Positions 9,724 to 17,939 of a DNA stretch of 64,000 nucleotides are shown piece after piece. Source of the stretch: Bacteroidales bacterium UBA4893 (GTDB taxonomy: Bacteria; Bacteroidota; Bacteroidia; Bacteroidales; P3); NCBI GenBank assembly GCA_002399025.1, contig DHCV01000013.1, forward strand, positions 4,418-68,417, read 5' to 3'. Below the pieces are notes generated by a model. That model saw nothing but the letters and a program-made list of their open reading frames with translations, did no database searches and was not told the origin of the DNA. Position 1 is the stretch's first letter; each line of letters begins with the position of its first letter. Both the position numbers and the translations under genes were made by a program.

Positions 9724-9940
9724 TAAGATATTTTACTATTTGATTATAGGGATAATACGCTTTTATCAAACGGCAATATCCCCACATTTGCCTGCATCTT
9801 GTAGGTATACACCTACTTGTTCTCAATATGCAATAGATGCTGTAAAGAAATACGGACCATTTAAAGGTGGGTATCTCGCAATAAAAAGAATATTTCGTTG
9901 TCATCCATGGGGAGGTAGTGGGTATGATCCAATACCGTGA
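9680..9940 (+). CDS. yidD: Membrane protein insertion efficiency factor YidD
   Basis: 86 residues with an N-terminal amphipathic or membrane helix (about 12-30) and the family motif SCRYTPTCSQYAIDAVKKYG, followed by RCHPWGGSGYDPIP. YidD assists YidC-dependent membrane insertion. It overlaps the end of rnpA by 44 nt and is the last gene of the hemD-rnpA-yidD run; the next gene is on the other strand. Confidence 0.93.
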   Translation: MNSLKPLKTIIKLFSKIFYYLIIGIIRFYQTAISPHLPASCRYTPTCSQYAIDAVKKYGPFKGGYLAIKRIFRCHPWGGSGYDPIP

Positions 9941-10065
9941 TAATTCTAATATTACTAGTCTTAATAGATATAAGTATTTGTTGTAATTATCAAGATAATA
10001 ATTTACATTACATGAATATTAGTAGGCTATTCTACTAAACTTCTAAACTTAATCTAGTTCAAACT

Positions 10066-10506
10066 TTAGAAAGGTAAATCTCCAAGATTATCTGATTCAG
10101 GAAATTCATTAATTATATTAGCTAAAGTAGGCTCTGTAATTGAGATATTATTTTGCAACTGATCTGTTTGAGGATTTTGATTTCTAGTAAGAATCATAAA
10201 ATTATCTGAAACAATTTCTACAGAATGTTTTTTGTTCCCTTCCTTATCTTCCCAATGACGGTTTCTTAATTTTCCTTCAATAAACACTTGCATCCCTTTT
10301 TTCAAAAACTTCTCCGCAATATCTGCAAGACCTCTCCAGCAAACAACATTATGCCACTCAGTTTGTTCAATTTTTTGACCATCTTTATTTTTATATGTTT
10401 CAGTTGTCGCTAAAGGAAATGTTGCCTTTTTAACTCCATCAAAAACTATGATATCGGGGTCTTTCCCTAAATTTCCAATTAAAATAACTTTATTTACTCC
10501 TGCCAT
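10066..10506 (-). CDS. ssb: Single-stranded DNA-binding protein
   Basis: 146 residues with an OB-fold: NKVILIGNLGKDPDI at the start, then EQTEWHNVVCWRGLADIAEKFLKKG and VFIEGKLRNRHW. A flexible linker leads to the acidic tip DNLGDLPF, the conserved SSB tail that recruits repair and replication proteins. It protects ssDNA during replication, recombination and repair. It is monocistronic here, convergent with yidD and divergent from the HU gene. Confidence 0.96.
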   Translation of the reverse strand: MAGVNKVILIGNLGKDPDIIVFDGVKKATFPLATTETYKNKDGQKIEQTEWHNVVCWRGLADIAEKFLKKGMQVFIEGKLRNRHWEDKEGNKKHSVEIVSDNFMILTRNQNPQTDQLQNNISITEPTLANIINEFPESDNLGDLPF

Positions 10507-10565
10507 AACTTTTATTTTTTATAATTAATGTATGCTTAATCAATCTGAGTGATGTTAATAATTTG

Positions 10566-10573
10566 CAAATATA
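10566..10573 (-). promoter_or_regulatory. Possible -7 promoter box for ssb
   Basis: Reads TATATTTG on the minus strand (TAnnTTTG), 59 nt before the ssb ATG. There is no clear -33 element, so this is weak. Confidence 0.35.
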
Positions 10574-10768
10574 TAAAATACTTTCAATAATCAGTGATTT
10601 CAATTTATCAAAATAAGAATTATACCCTAAAATTAATATTTAGCTCCTACAAAATATATATTCAGATTATTATAGAAATGAAATATAAGATATTATTTTA
10701 AATGGCTGATTATTAGAAGAAAAGATTAAATTGATATAATTAAAGTTGTTGAAAATGAATAAATTTGT

Positions 10769-10798
10769 TTTGTAAGAATAAATATTTTTATATCTTTG
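10769..10798 (+). promoter_or_regulatory. Promoter of the HU-family gene (-33 TTTG, -7 TATCTTTG)
   Basis: TTTG at 10769-10772 and TATCTTTG at 10791-10798 with an 18-bp spacer, close to the Bacteroidota sigma consensus. The leader to the ATG at 10867 is about 60 nt. Confidence 0.65.
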
Positions 10799-10866
10799 CA
10801 TTCCAAATCTAATTAGATTAGTTAGATATTAATACTGAAATTATTAACAAATAAGATTAAAAAGAC

Positions 10867-11151
10867 ATGACAAAAGCTGAAATCGTTGCAGAAATTGCAC
10901 AAAGAACAGGATTAGAAAAAGTAAACATTCAAGCAACTGTAGAAACTTTTATGGAAGTTGTAAAAGATTCTTTAGGTAAGGGAAACAACGTATATTTAAG
11001 AGGTTTTGGTAGCTTTATCATTAAAAGAAGAGCAGAAAAAACAGGGAGAAATATTTCTAAAAAAACAACTGTTATTATCCCAGCTCACAATATCCCATCA
11101 TTTAAACCAGCTAAGGTTTTCATGAATAGTATTAAAGCAAAAGTAAAATAA
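10867..11151 (+). CDS. HU/IHF-family nucleoid DNA-binding protein
   Basis: 94 residues with the helical body MTKAEIVAEIAQRTGLEK and VYLRGFGSFIIKRRAEKTGRN, and the beta-arm motif NIPSFKPAKVF whose proline intercalates into DNA. It bends and compacts DNA and helps build nucleoprotein complexes. Its own promoter lies at 10769-10798. A 30-residue ribosomal-type gene follows 16 nt downstream and is probably co-transcribed. Confidence 0.95.
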   Translation: MTKAEIVAEIAQRTGLEKVNIQATVETFMEVVKDSLGKGNNVYLRGFGSFIIKRRAEKTGRNISKKTTVIIPAHNIPSFKPAKVFMNSIKAKVK

Positions 11152-11167
11152 TTTAATATCCAAAAAA

Positions 11168-11260
11168 ATGCCAAGCGGAAAGAAAAGAAAACGTCATAAA
11201 ATGTCAACGCACAAACGTAAAAAACGTTTGCGCAAGAATAGACATAAGAATAAGAAATAG
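11168..11260 (+). CDS. 30-residue AURKAIP1/COX24-type ribosomal small protein (bS22/mS38-like)
   Basis: A tiny, extremely basic ORF of 30 codons, beginning MPSGKKRKRHKMSTHKRKKR and ending in RHKNKK. Bacteroidota proteins of this form carry the COX24_C (AURKAIP1) domain, the family of mitoribosomal mS38; mycobacterial bS22 is related. It probably binds the small ribosomal subunit near the decoding region. It lies between HU and RNase G, in the same direction as both. Its length makes it easy to miss, but the sequence is characteristic. The ribosomal role is inferred from homologues. Confidence 0.8.
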   Translation: MPSGKKRKRHKMSTHKRKKRLRKNRHKNKK

Positions 11261-11311
11261 ATTTTCTTAGAAATATTTTGAATTATAGAGATATAATTAT
11301 CAAAAAAAATT

Positions 11312-11361
11312 ATATTGCGAAGTGTTATATATGTCTTAATATTTCGCAATATTTTTGTTTT
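11312..11361 (+). terminator. Probable rho-independent terminator after the COX24-type gene
   Basis: ATATTGCGAA (11312-11321) pairs with TTCGCAATAT (11343-11352) across a 21-nt loop and is followed by a T-rich run. The long loop makes it weaker than the other terminators here. Confidence 0.5.
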
Positions 11362-11387
11362 AAACCATAATTACGGCTCCGATATAT

Positions 11388-12941
11388 ATGAATAAGGATT
11401 TAATAATTGATGTAAAAGATTCTGGAGTTGAAATAGCTTTGCTTGAAGATAAGTATTTAGTTGAGTTTCACCAAGAAAAGCATGAAAATAGTCATGTCGT
11501 TGGCGATGTGTATGTAGGCTTAGTTAAAAAAATTATGCCTGGATTAAATGCAGCCTTTGTTGATGTTGGATATGGCAAAGATGCATTTTTACATTATTTA
11601 GATTTAGGACTTAACTTTAATACGTTTAATAAATTTACTCGTAATGCACTAAGTGGAGATCCCAATTCTGCTATAATAGATAAGATGAAATTGGAGTCTA
11701 ATCTAGAGAAGAATGGTAAGATATCAAATGTATTAAAACAAGGTCAAATAATATTAGTTCAAATTGCAAAGGAGCCTATATCAACTAAAGGACCAAGATT
11801 AAGTGCTGAAATATCTTTTGCAGGAAGATACTTAGTTTTAATGCCTTTTTCCAATAAGATTTCAATTTCTTCAAAAATCAAAAGTGCAGAAGAAAAAAAC
11901 AGACTCAAACGATTAATCAGAAGTATCCTTCCAAATAATTTTGGAGTAATTATTAGAACAGTTGCAGAGGGGCAAAGTGTAGCTGAGCTTGATGCTGATT
12001 TAAAAGGCTTACTATCTAAATGGGATGAGATATATAAGAAGCTTCCCAAGGCCTTACCGCCTTATAAATTAGTTTCAGAGATTGATAAATCTACTGCGAT
12101 TCTAAGAGACTTATTAAGTGATGATTTTTCAAATGTTTATGTGAACAAGACTGAAGTTTATGAAGAATTAAAAGCTTATGTTAAAACAATATCCTCTGAA
12201 AAGATAGATTTAGTTCGTAATTATAAATTGCAAACTCCAATTTTTGAACAATTTGGAGTGCTAAATCAAATTCGTAATTCATTCGGAAAGGTTGTTACAA
12301 TACGGTCTGGAATATACTTAGTCATCGAACAAACAGAAGCGATGTGTGTCATTGATGTAAATTCTGGTCATAGAAGTAAGTCTTCTCAAGATCAGGAAGA
12401 AAATGCATTAATGGTAAATATGGAGGCTGCTGAAGAAATTGTAAGGCAATTGCGTTTAAGGGATATAGGTGGTATTATTGTTATTGACTTTATCGACTTA
12501 AATGTTATAACGAATAGAAAAAAACTATATGATAGGATGAAAGAGCTTATGTCCAAAGATAAGGCTCGTCATACTATTCTACCTTTGAGTAAGTTTTGCT
12601 TAATGCAAATCACTAGACAAAGAGTTAAGCCATTAATTCATTTTGACTTATCTGAAATATGTCCAGTCTGTGCTGGAACTGGAAAAATTAAATCCTCGAT
12701 AATTATTGTAGATGAAATTGAGAATGATTTAAGATATTTGGTTCAAGAACAAAATGAAAAAAATCTTACACTAATAATTCATCCTTTTGTATATGCCTAC
12801 TTGACCAAAGGTTTCTTATTCTCTAGACAGAAGAAATGGGAAAGACGATACAAAACCAAGATTAAATTGATTGAGGATAGTAACTTTAGTTTACTTGAAT
12901 ATCAATTTATGAATGAGAACAAAGATTTAATAAAGCTATAA
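11388..12941 (+). CDS. rng: Ribonuclease G/E family endoribonuclease
   Basis: 517 residues, RNase G length without the RNase E scaffold tail. An S1 RNA-binding domain lies at about 37-135 (GDVYVGLVKKIMPGLNAAFVDVG). The catalytic core contains the two metal-binding aspartates in CVIDVNSGH (Asp323) and IIVIDFIDL (Asp367), a spacing of 44 against 43 in E. coli RNase E. The Zn-link motif CPVCAGTGKI is near 425. It makes 5'-monophosphate-stimulated cuts in rRNA precursors and mRNA. It sits downstream of HU and the small ribosomal gene, in a typical Bacteroidota neighbourhood. Confidence 0.95.
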   Translation: MNKDLIIDVKDSGVEIALLEDKYLVEFHQEKHENSHVVGDVYVGLVKKIMPGLNAAFVDVGYGKDAFLHYLDLGLNFNTFNKFTRNALSGDPNSAIIDKMKLESNLEKNGKISNVLKQGQIILVQIAKEPISTKGPRLSAEISFAGRYLVLMPFSNKISISSKIKSAEEKNRLKRLIRSILPNNFGVIIRTVAEGQSVAELDADLKGLLSKWDEIYKKLPKALPPYKLVSEIDKSTAILRDLLSDDFSNVYVNKTEVYEELKAYVKTISSEKIDLVRNYKLQTPIFEQFGVLNQIRNSFGKVVTIRSGIYLVIEQTEAMCVIDVNSGHRSKSSQDQEENALMVNMEAAEEIVRQLRLRDIGGIIVIDFIDLNVITNRKKLYDRMKELMSKDKARHTILPLSKFCLMQITRQRVKPLIHFDLSEICPVCAGTGKIKSSIIIVDEIENDLRYLVQEQNEKNLTLIIHPFVYAYLTKGFLFSRQKKWERRYKTKIKLIEDSNFSLLEYQFMNENKDLIKL

Positions 12942-13008
12942 ATAAATTGATTTAGTTTTTTTTCATTAGACATTAAGGCTTAAAAAAATAATTTATGGTG
13001 TTTTAAAA

Positions 13009-13401
13009 TTAAAATCGATATTCTTGAGGACTTAATTTAGTGTTTTGTAATATTATTCCAATTTTATATAGGTCAATACTGACTATTCTTCTAGGGTCAC
13101 TAATTATTTTAATAAATTCATTATAAGACTCATTATCAAAATAAGGATTTTCAATTATTATTACAGATACATCTTTAACTTGTGATTGGATTGCAATAAA
13201 TTCATTATATGATGATTTGATGATATATATATTATCCTTCCCGAATTCTTCTTGTAATGAACTGATTAATCTATAAGGGTTCCTTTTATATTTTTTTATT
13301 AGTCTGTTGTGTAAATCAAACATATAGGGGGAATGAATAGAATATTCATTTTTCTTTTTAATACTATGGATAAGTTTATATCTTTTTGAAAAGAAATTCA
13401 T
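13009..13401 (-). CDS. Shortened class I methyltransferase-like protein, SAM-binding core apparently missing
   Basis: 130 residues from the ATG at 13401. An in-frame codon 12 residues upstream overlaps the TATCTTTG box at 13435-13442, so the shorter start is preferred. The N-terminus (KKNEYSIHSPYMFDLHNRLI) and C-terminus (IVSIDLYKIGIIL, LSPQEYRF) resemble the two ends of a Bacteroidota SAM-dependent methyltransferase family of roughly 220-260 residues (IHSPF near the start; an Asp-containing VIVIDDIH strand, VSIDLY and LSKQHY near the end). The glycine-rich SAM-binding region expected between them is not visible. It is either an internally deleted relic that keeps its frame or a minimal non-catalytic derivative. 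It has its own -7 box, so it may still be expressed. Confidence 0.6.
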   Translation of the reverse strand: MNFFSKRYKLIHSIKKKNEYSIHSPYMFDLHNRLIKKYKRNPYRLISSLQEEFGKDNIYIIKSSYNEFIAIQSQVKDVSVIIIENPYFDNESYNEFIKIISDPRRIVSIDLYKIGIILQNTKLSPQEYRF

Positions 13402-13434
13402 TGTTTTTTGATTTTGAAATGATATTAGTCGGTG

Positions 13435-13442
13435 CAAAGATA
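13435..13442 (-). promoter_or_regulatory. -7 promoter box for the methyltransferase-like gene
   Basis: Reads TATCTTTG on the minus strand, 33 nt before the chosen ATG at 13401. It is one half of a back-to-back promoter pair with the lptB box at 13465-13472. Confidence 0.55.
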
Positions 13443-13464
13443 ATTCATTTATTAAAAATTTTCT

Positions 13465-13472
13465 TATCTTTG
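13465..13472 (+). promoter_or_regulatory. -7 promoter box for the lptB cluster
   Basis: TATCTTTG, 55 nt upstream of the lptB ATG. It is divergent from the box at 13435-13442. Confidence 0.55.
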
Positions 13473-13527
13473 CTGATTGATTTGTTTATTTTGAGCAAAT
13501 AGAAAGTTTTAAACAGGTATATTGATT

Positions 13528-14250
13528 ATGAAATTATACACTGAAAATGTAGTAAAGAAATACGGGAAGAGGACTGTAGTTAAAGGAGTTTCAATTGAAG
13601 TTAATCAAGGAGAAATAGTTGGTTTACTTGGTCCTAATGGTGCAGGAAAAACAACAACTTTCTATATGATGGTAGGCTTAATTAAGCCTTTTAGTGGGAA
13701 TGTCTATCTTGACGACACGGAAATTACCACTATGCCTATGTATAAAAGAGCTCAGAGAGGTGTTGGCTATTTGGCTCAAGAAGCATCAGTTTTCAGATCT
13801 ATGTCTGTTGAAGATAATATAATGTCTGTTTTAGAATTTAGAGATTTATCTTCAAAGGATAGAATAATGATAATGAATGGGCTTTTGGAAGAATTTGGTC
13901 TTGTTCATATTAGAAAAAGTAAAGGGAATCAACTTTCAGGAGGAGAAAGAAGAAGAACAGAAATAGCAAGAGCATTAGCAACCGATCCAAAATTCATACT
14001 TTTAGATGAACCTTTTGCTGGGGTTGATCCAATAGCAGTACAAGATATTCAAAATATTGTAGCAAAATTGAAGAATAGAAATATAGGTGTTTTAATTACT
14101 GACCACAATGTTCATGAAACTTTAACTATAACTGATAGAGCATACTTGCTTTTTGAGGGGAGTGTGTTGAAATCTGGAACCCCAAAAGAACTAGCAGAAG
14201 ATGAGCAAGTAAGACAAAAGTATCTTGGAGAAAATTTTGAATTGCGATAG
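13528..14250 (+). CDS. lptB: LPS export ABC transporter ATP-binding protein LptB
   Basis: 240 residues starting at ATG 13528 (MKLYTENVVKKYGKRTVV); a TTG two codons upstream was not used. Walker A GPNGAGKTTT, Q-loop GVGYLAQEASVFR, signature LSGGERRR and Walker B FILLDEPFAG are all present, with the LptB-typical VDPIAVQDIQ and the switch His in ITDHNV. It powers extraction of LPS from the inner membrane by LptB2FG and the Lpt bridge. It heads a plus-strand envelope cluster with hldD and kdsC. The lptC gene lies separately at 44.6 kb. Confidence 0.95.
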   Translation: MKLYTENVVKKYGKRTVVKGVSIEVNQGEIVGLLGPNGAGKTTTFYMMVGLIKPFSGNVYLDDTEITTMPMYKRAQRGVGYLAQEASVFRSMSVEDNIMSVLEFRDLSSKDRIMIMNGLLEEFGLVHIRKSKGNQLSGGERRRTEIARALATDPKFILLDEPFAGVDPIAVQDIQNIVAKLKNRNIGVLITDHNVHETLTITDRAYLLFEGSVLKSGTPKELAEDEQVRQKYLGENFELR

Positions 14251-14253
14251 TCT

Positions 14254-15585
14254 ATGATATTAATTTATGTAGATAAAATAACAAACCGACTTGGATACAC
14301 TTTAAATCTAATTTTTAAAGATATTTTAGGGGTTGAACATACAATAACAACAAATAAAGAGAATTTTAAAGATTATCAAGGTGCAAAATTATCATATTGC
14401 AAGAATAGAATTAATGACGAGCCTTTTATTTATTCTACAGATTTGCTTTTTGAAACTACTATAGAAATAAAAGATATTGACGTTTTCTATTTTGATCAGA
14501 ATCCAGCAATCTTTAGAACATATGCAAAAGACACAATTATCCCTTTTGACATTTTAGCAGCTTCATTCTACTTTGTTTCACGATATGAAGAATATCTTCC
14601 ATTTATTCAAGATAAGCATGGGAGATATAGATATGAAGAAAGCTTAGCCTTTAAAAACTGTTTTTTGCAAAAGCCAATAGTAAATATCTGGGTAAAGAAT
14701 TTAGGCGAAAAACTAAAAGAAGTTTATCCTGAATTAAAGTTTGCAAAACATTTTTTTAGGTTCTATAATACTATTGACATAGATTCAGCATTCTCTTTTA
14801 AAGAAAAAAGTGCTATTAGAAAGATATATGGGTTTTTTAAAGACCTTTTAAAAGGTAATTTTTCAGAGTGTGTATATAGATTTAATGTAATGTTTAGAGG
14901 TAAGGCTGATCCATATGATAATTTTGATTATCAAATATATTTAATCCAAAAGTTTAAGCTTAAAACAATTTATTTTATCTTATTCGGTCGCTATGGTAAA
15001 TATGACAAGAACATTTCACCTTATAATAAACGATTCCATCAGCTAATCAAATATCTTTGCGATTATGCAAAGGTTGGTATACATCCTTCATACTCATCTT
15101 ACGATCAGGAAGATGAATTATCTATTCAAATTAAAGAATTAAAACAAGTTATTCATAAGCCAATATTCAGAAGCCGATTTCATTATCTAAGATTTCGATT
15201 GCCTATATCATACAGAAGGCTAATAGATAATATGATTAAGGACGATTATTCTATGGGCTATTCTAGGACCATTGGATTTAGAGCAGGTATTTGTTCAGGC
15301 TATAATTTTTTTGATTTAGAGATAGATGGAGAAACTGGATTAAGAATACATCCATTTGCAATTATGGATGTTGCCCTCAAAGATGGTTTGGGGCTAAATA
15401 AGGAAGAAGCATTAATCAAAATAAAACAAATTGTAGATGAGGTAATTGCAGTTAATGGAGATTTTATAAGCGTATGGCATAATCAATCTTTATCAGAGAG
15501 ATATGATTGGGAAGGATGGAGAGAAGTTTATGAAAAGATGTTAGAATATGTTTCTGCTGTTGATAGAACTCCCTTTGAACTCTAA
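14254..15585 (+). CDS. Polysaccharide deacetylase-like protein (DUF7033 N-terminal type)
   Basis: 443 residues without a signal peptide, starting 3 nt after lptB. The N-terminal half resembles the domain fused to polysaccharide deacetylase folds in Bacteroidota (PFDILAASFYFVSRYEEYL). The second half has FYNTIDIDSAFSF, corresponding to the Asp-Asp metal motif, then VGIHPSYSSYDQ and RSRFHYLRFRLPISYRRL, then GYSRTIGFRAGICSGYNFFD. This is a NodB-like barrel with the usual TxDxD and HPS features. It probably removes an acyl group from a cell-surface saccharide or precursor. The location beside lptB, hldD and kdsC suggests an LPS or polysaccharide substrate, but the substrate is not known. Confidence 0.75.
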   Translation: MILIYVDKITNRLGYTLNLIFKDILGVEHTITTNKENFKDYQGAKLSYCKNRINDEPFIYSTDLLFETTIEIKDIDVFYFDQNPAIFRTYAKDTIIPFDILAASFYFVSRYEEYLPFIQDKHGRYRYEESLAFKNCFLQKPIVNIWVKNLGEKLKEVYPELKFAKHFFRFYNTIDIDSAFSFKEKSAIRKIYGFFKDLLKGNFSECVYRFNVMFRGKADPYDNFDYQIYLIQKFKLKTIYFILFGRYGKYDKNISPYNKRFHQLIKYLCDYAKVGIHPSYSSYDQEDELSIQIKELKQVIHKPIFRSRFHYLRFRLPISYRRLIDNMIKDDYSMGYSRTIGFRAGICSGYNFFDLEIDGETGLRIHPFAIMDVALKDGLGLNKEEALIKIKQIVDEVIAVNGDFISVWHNQSLSERYDWEGWREVYEKMLEYVSAVDRTPFEL

Positions 15586-15636
15586 TATGGAACATTAATA
15601 TTTAATAATCGTATAAACACACAATAAAATAGAAAT

Positions 15637-16608
15637 ATGATAGTCGTTACAGGTGCAGCAGGTTTTATAGGAAGTTGTATGGTTAGCAAGCTGAATAAGC
15701 TTGGGAGGAATGATATTATCATTGTTGATGATTTCAAGAAAAATGCTAATAATAAAAAAGCAAACTATTCAAATCTACAATTTGCAAAAAAAATTGATAG
15801 AAAAGAATTCATTAGTTGGTTTGAACGAAATGCCACAAAGATTGATGGAGTTTATCATTTAGGAGCAAGGACGGACACAACTGAGTTTGACTGGAAGATT
15901 TTTTTGGAATTAAATCTTAACTATTCAAAGAATATTTGGAGAATATGTGCTTTTAATTCAATTCCTTTAGTTTACGCATCTTCTGCCGCAACATATGGAG
16001 GGGGAGAAAATGGATATGATGATGACCACAATAAACTCCCAAAGTTAAAGCCTCTTAATCCTTATGGTCGGTCAAAACAAGATTTTGATATGTGGGTTCT
16101 TAGGCAAGAAACCAAGCCCCCATTTTGGGCAGGTATGAAATTCTTTAATGTATATGGACCAAATGAATTCCATAAGCAAAGAATGGCTTCAGTTATTTTT
16201 CATTCATATCATCAAATCAGAAATAACGGATTAGTAAAGTTATTTCGTTCTCATAATAGTAACTATGAAGACGGAATGCAATTAAGAGATTTTGTATATG
16301 TTAAGGACCTAGTTTCTGTATTGGACTTTATGATGAAGAATCAACCAGAATCGGGTATCTACAACTTAGGAACTGGTAAAGCAAGGAGCTTCTATGATTT
16401 AGCAAATGCAACTTTTGAAGCAATGGGTGAGGCTTCTAATATTGAGTATATAGATATTCCTGAAGATATTAGAGAAAAGTATCAATATTTCACTGAAGCA
16501 AAAATGAAGAAATTAAGAAATGCTGGATATAAGGAAGAGTTTTACTCTTTGGAAGAAGGGATTAAGGATTATGTTCAGAATTATTTATTAACGAATTTGT
16601 ATTATTAA
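15637..16608 (+). CDS. hldD: ADP-L-glycero-D-manno-heptose 6-epimerase
   Basis: 323 residues, an extended short-chain dehydrogenase. The Rossmann motif GAAGFIGSCM (residues 6-15) binds NADP. ASSAATYGGGENGYDDDH and NPYGRSKQDFD carry the catalytic Tyr/Lys pair, and FFNVYGPNEFHK and QLRDFVYVKDLV are HldD-typical. It epimerises ADP-heptose for the LPS inner core. It lies 51 nt after the deacetylase-like gene and 2 nt before kdsC, a grouping that makes sense for core-oligosaccharide synthesis. Confidence 0.92.
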   Translation: MIVVTGAAGFIGSCMVSKLNKLGRNDIIIVDDFKKNANNKKANYSNLQFAKKIDRKEFISWFERNATKIDGVYHLGARTDTTEFDWKIFLELNLNYSKNIWRICAFNSIPLVYASSAATYGGGENGYDDDHNKLPKLKPLNPYGRSKQDFDMWVLRQETKPPFWAGMKFFNVYGPNEFHKQRMASVIFHSYHQIRNNGLVKLFRSHNSNYEDGMQLRDFVYVKDLVSVLDFMMKNQPESGIYNLGTGKARSFYDLANATFEAMGEASNIEYIDIPEDIREKYQYFTEAKMKKLRNAGYKEEFYSLEEGIKDYVQNYLLTNLYY

Positions 16609-16610
16609 TA

Positions 16611-17129
16611 ATGAATTATAAAGAAAAACTCCACTCAATTAAAGCATTTGTATTTGATTATGATGGAGTAATGACAGATGGTAATTTGTGGATTGGGGAT
16701 GATAATATTATAACTAGGGGAGGCAATGTTAAAGATGGCTATGCCTTACAATATGCTATTAAAATGGGATATATAGTTGCAATCATTTCAGGTGGAAAGG
16801 GAGATAGCATATGCAAAAGAATGAATATGTTAGGAATTGACAATGTATTCACAGAATCTGCAAACAAGAAAGAAATCTTTTCAAAGTTTTTAAAAGATAA
16901 TGACCTAACTCCAGAGCAAGTTCTTTTTATGGGAGATGACATTCCAGATTATGATTTGATGCTTGAATCAGGTGTCGCAACCTGTCCTTCTGATGCAGTT
17001 GAGGAAATAAAATCTGTTGCAGACTATATCTCCAATAAGATTGGAGGAGCAGGGTGCGTAAGAGATGTTATAGAACAAGTTATGCGTTTGCATAACAAAT
17101 GGTTTCATCAAGAAGCTAAAGAATGGTAA
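16611..17129 (+). CDS. kdsC: 3-deoxy-D-manno-octulosonate 8-phosphate phosphatase (KdsC-type HAD)
   Basis: 172 residues, the capless HAD type. Motif I is FDYDGVMTDG (nucleophile and general acid Asp), motif II is IISGGKGDS, and motif III/IV is FMGDDIPDYDLM. KdsC hydrolyses KDO-8-phosphate to KDO, the sugar linking lipid A to core. It starts 2 nt after hldD and overlaps the following gene by 7 nt, so it is clearly in the operon. Capless HADs of this length can also act on other sugar phosphates, but the LPS context supports KdsC. Confidence 0.88.
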   Translation: MNYKEKLHSIKAFVFDYDGVMTDGNLWIGDDNIITRGGNVKDGYALQYAIKMGYIVAIISGGKGDSICKRMNMLGIDNVFTESANKKEIFSKFLKDNDLTPEQVLFMGDDIPDYDLMLESGVATCPSDAVEEIKSVADYISNKIGGAGCVRDVIEQVMRLHNKWFHQEAKEW

Positions 17130-17578
17130 AGAAACTAATAATTATATTTCTATTACTTATACCGCATTTTTCTTATAACCAACAAGAAAAAAAGGTTAAG
17201 GTTTTGGATAAGAAGGCAACTTATTATCATAATAAATTTGTTAATAGGAAAACCTCTTCTGGAGAGCGTTTTGATCAAACAAAATATACTGCAGCACATA
17301 AAACCATCCCATTACATACGTTAGTTAAGGTAACAAATACTAATAATGGTCGATCCGTTATTGTGAAAATCAACGATAGGTGTCCCAAAAAAGGTGTGAT
17401 TGACTTATCTTTGATTGCCGCAAAACAATTAAAAATGATAAAAGAAGGTGTTGCCCCTGTAAAAGTTGAAATTCTTAGTAATGATTATATGGATATTTGG
17501 TTAAAACAGGATGAGGTTTTTTCTCATTTTGATCAGTCTGAAGAAAATGATAGTATTAATAGGATTGTTTCTGAATAA
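17123..17578 (+). CDS. RlpA-like double-psi beta-barrel protein
   Basis: 151 residues with signal peptide MVKKLIIIFLLLIPHFSYNQ. The DPBB domain (about 28-118) has ATYYHNKFVNRKTSSGERFD, AAHKTIPLHTLVKVTNTNNG and the Asp-bearing VKINDRCPKKGVIDLSLIAA. RlpA proteins are peptidoglycan-associated, and some are lytic transglycosylases that act on naked glycan strands at the septum. No SPOR domain is present. It overlaps kdsC by 7 nt and ends the envelope cluster. Confidence 0.85.
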   Translation: MVKKLIIIFLLLIPHFSYNQQEKKVKVLDKKATYYHNKFVNRKTSSGERFDQTKYTAAHKTIPLHTLVKVTNTNNGRSVIVKINDRCPKKGVIDLSLIAAKQLKMIKEGVAPVKVEILSNDYMDIWLKQDEVFSHFDQSEENDSINRIVSE

Positions 17579-17939
17579 AATATAGAGTTATCTAACTGAA
17601 ATTTGAAAAATAGAACCAAAAATATATACATTAGATTAACAAGATAATTAAAACGAGATATAAAAATTTTATTCTCTGAAAACAAAAAATTAAAATAAGG
17701 ATTCAGGAATTTTAAACAGCGAAAAAATGGACAAATTTTGTGGTTAAAGTATCCAGAAATTCAGAGTTTAGAAAATAAAAATGCTAATATAGTTTTTTAA
17801 TATAAAATTTATTTTTACTTTTGCAAGACGCATTTTTCTAATTATATGTATTCTAAAAATGCTAAACTATTAATAATTAAAGTAAAAGAGTTAAGGGAGC
17901 TATTTTAATATAGTAATATTTACATACATTTAATACATC
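17579..17939. other. 361-bp intergenic region before the T9SS operon
   Basis: AT-rich and without a credible gene. A TACTTTTG -7 box lies at 17816-17823, leaving a leader of about 110 nt before porP. I see no terminator hairpin for the preceding cluster and no clear periodic array of the kind found elsewhere in this window. Confidence 0.6.
17816..17823 (+). promoter_or_regulatory. -7 promoter box of the porP-gldKLMN operon
   Basis: TACTTTTG matches TAnnTTTG. The -33 region is T-rich but lacks a clean TTTG. The predicted leader is about 110 nt. Confidence 0.5.

Larger units (their letters stand above)
10507..10866. other. 360-bp divergent intergenic region between ssb and the HU gene
   Basis: Very AT-rich. 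It holds a TATATTTG box for ssb on the minus strand (10566-10573) and a good -33/-7 pair for the HU gene (10769-10798). I see no open reading frame of credible composition and no clear repeat. Confidence 0.6.

Noticed and set aside
10019..10038. Terminator hairpin between yidD and ssb
   Set aside because: TTAGTAG/CTACTAA can pair over 6 nt, but the stem is short and AT-rich and no U run follows on either strand.
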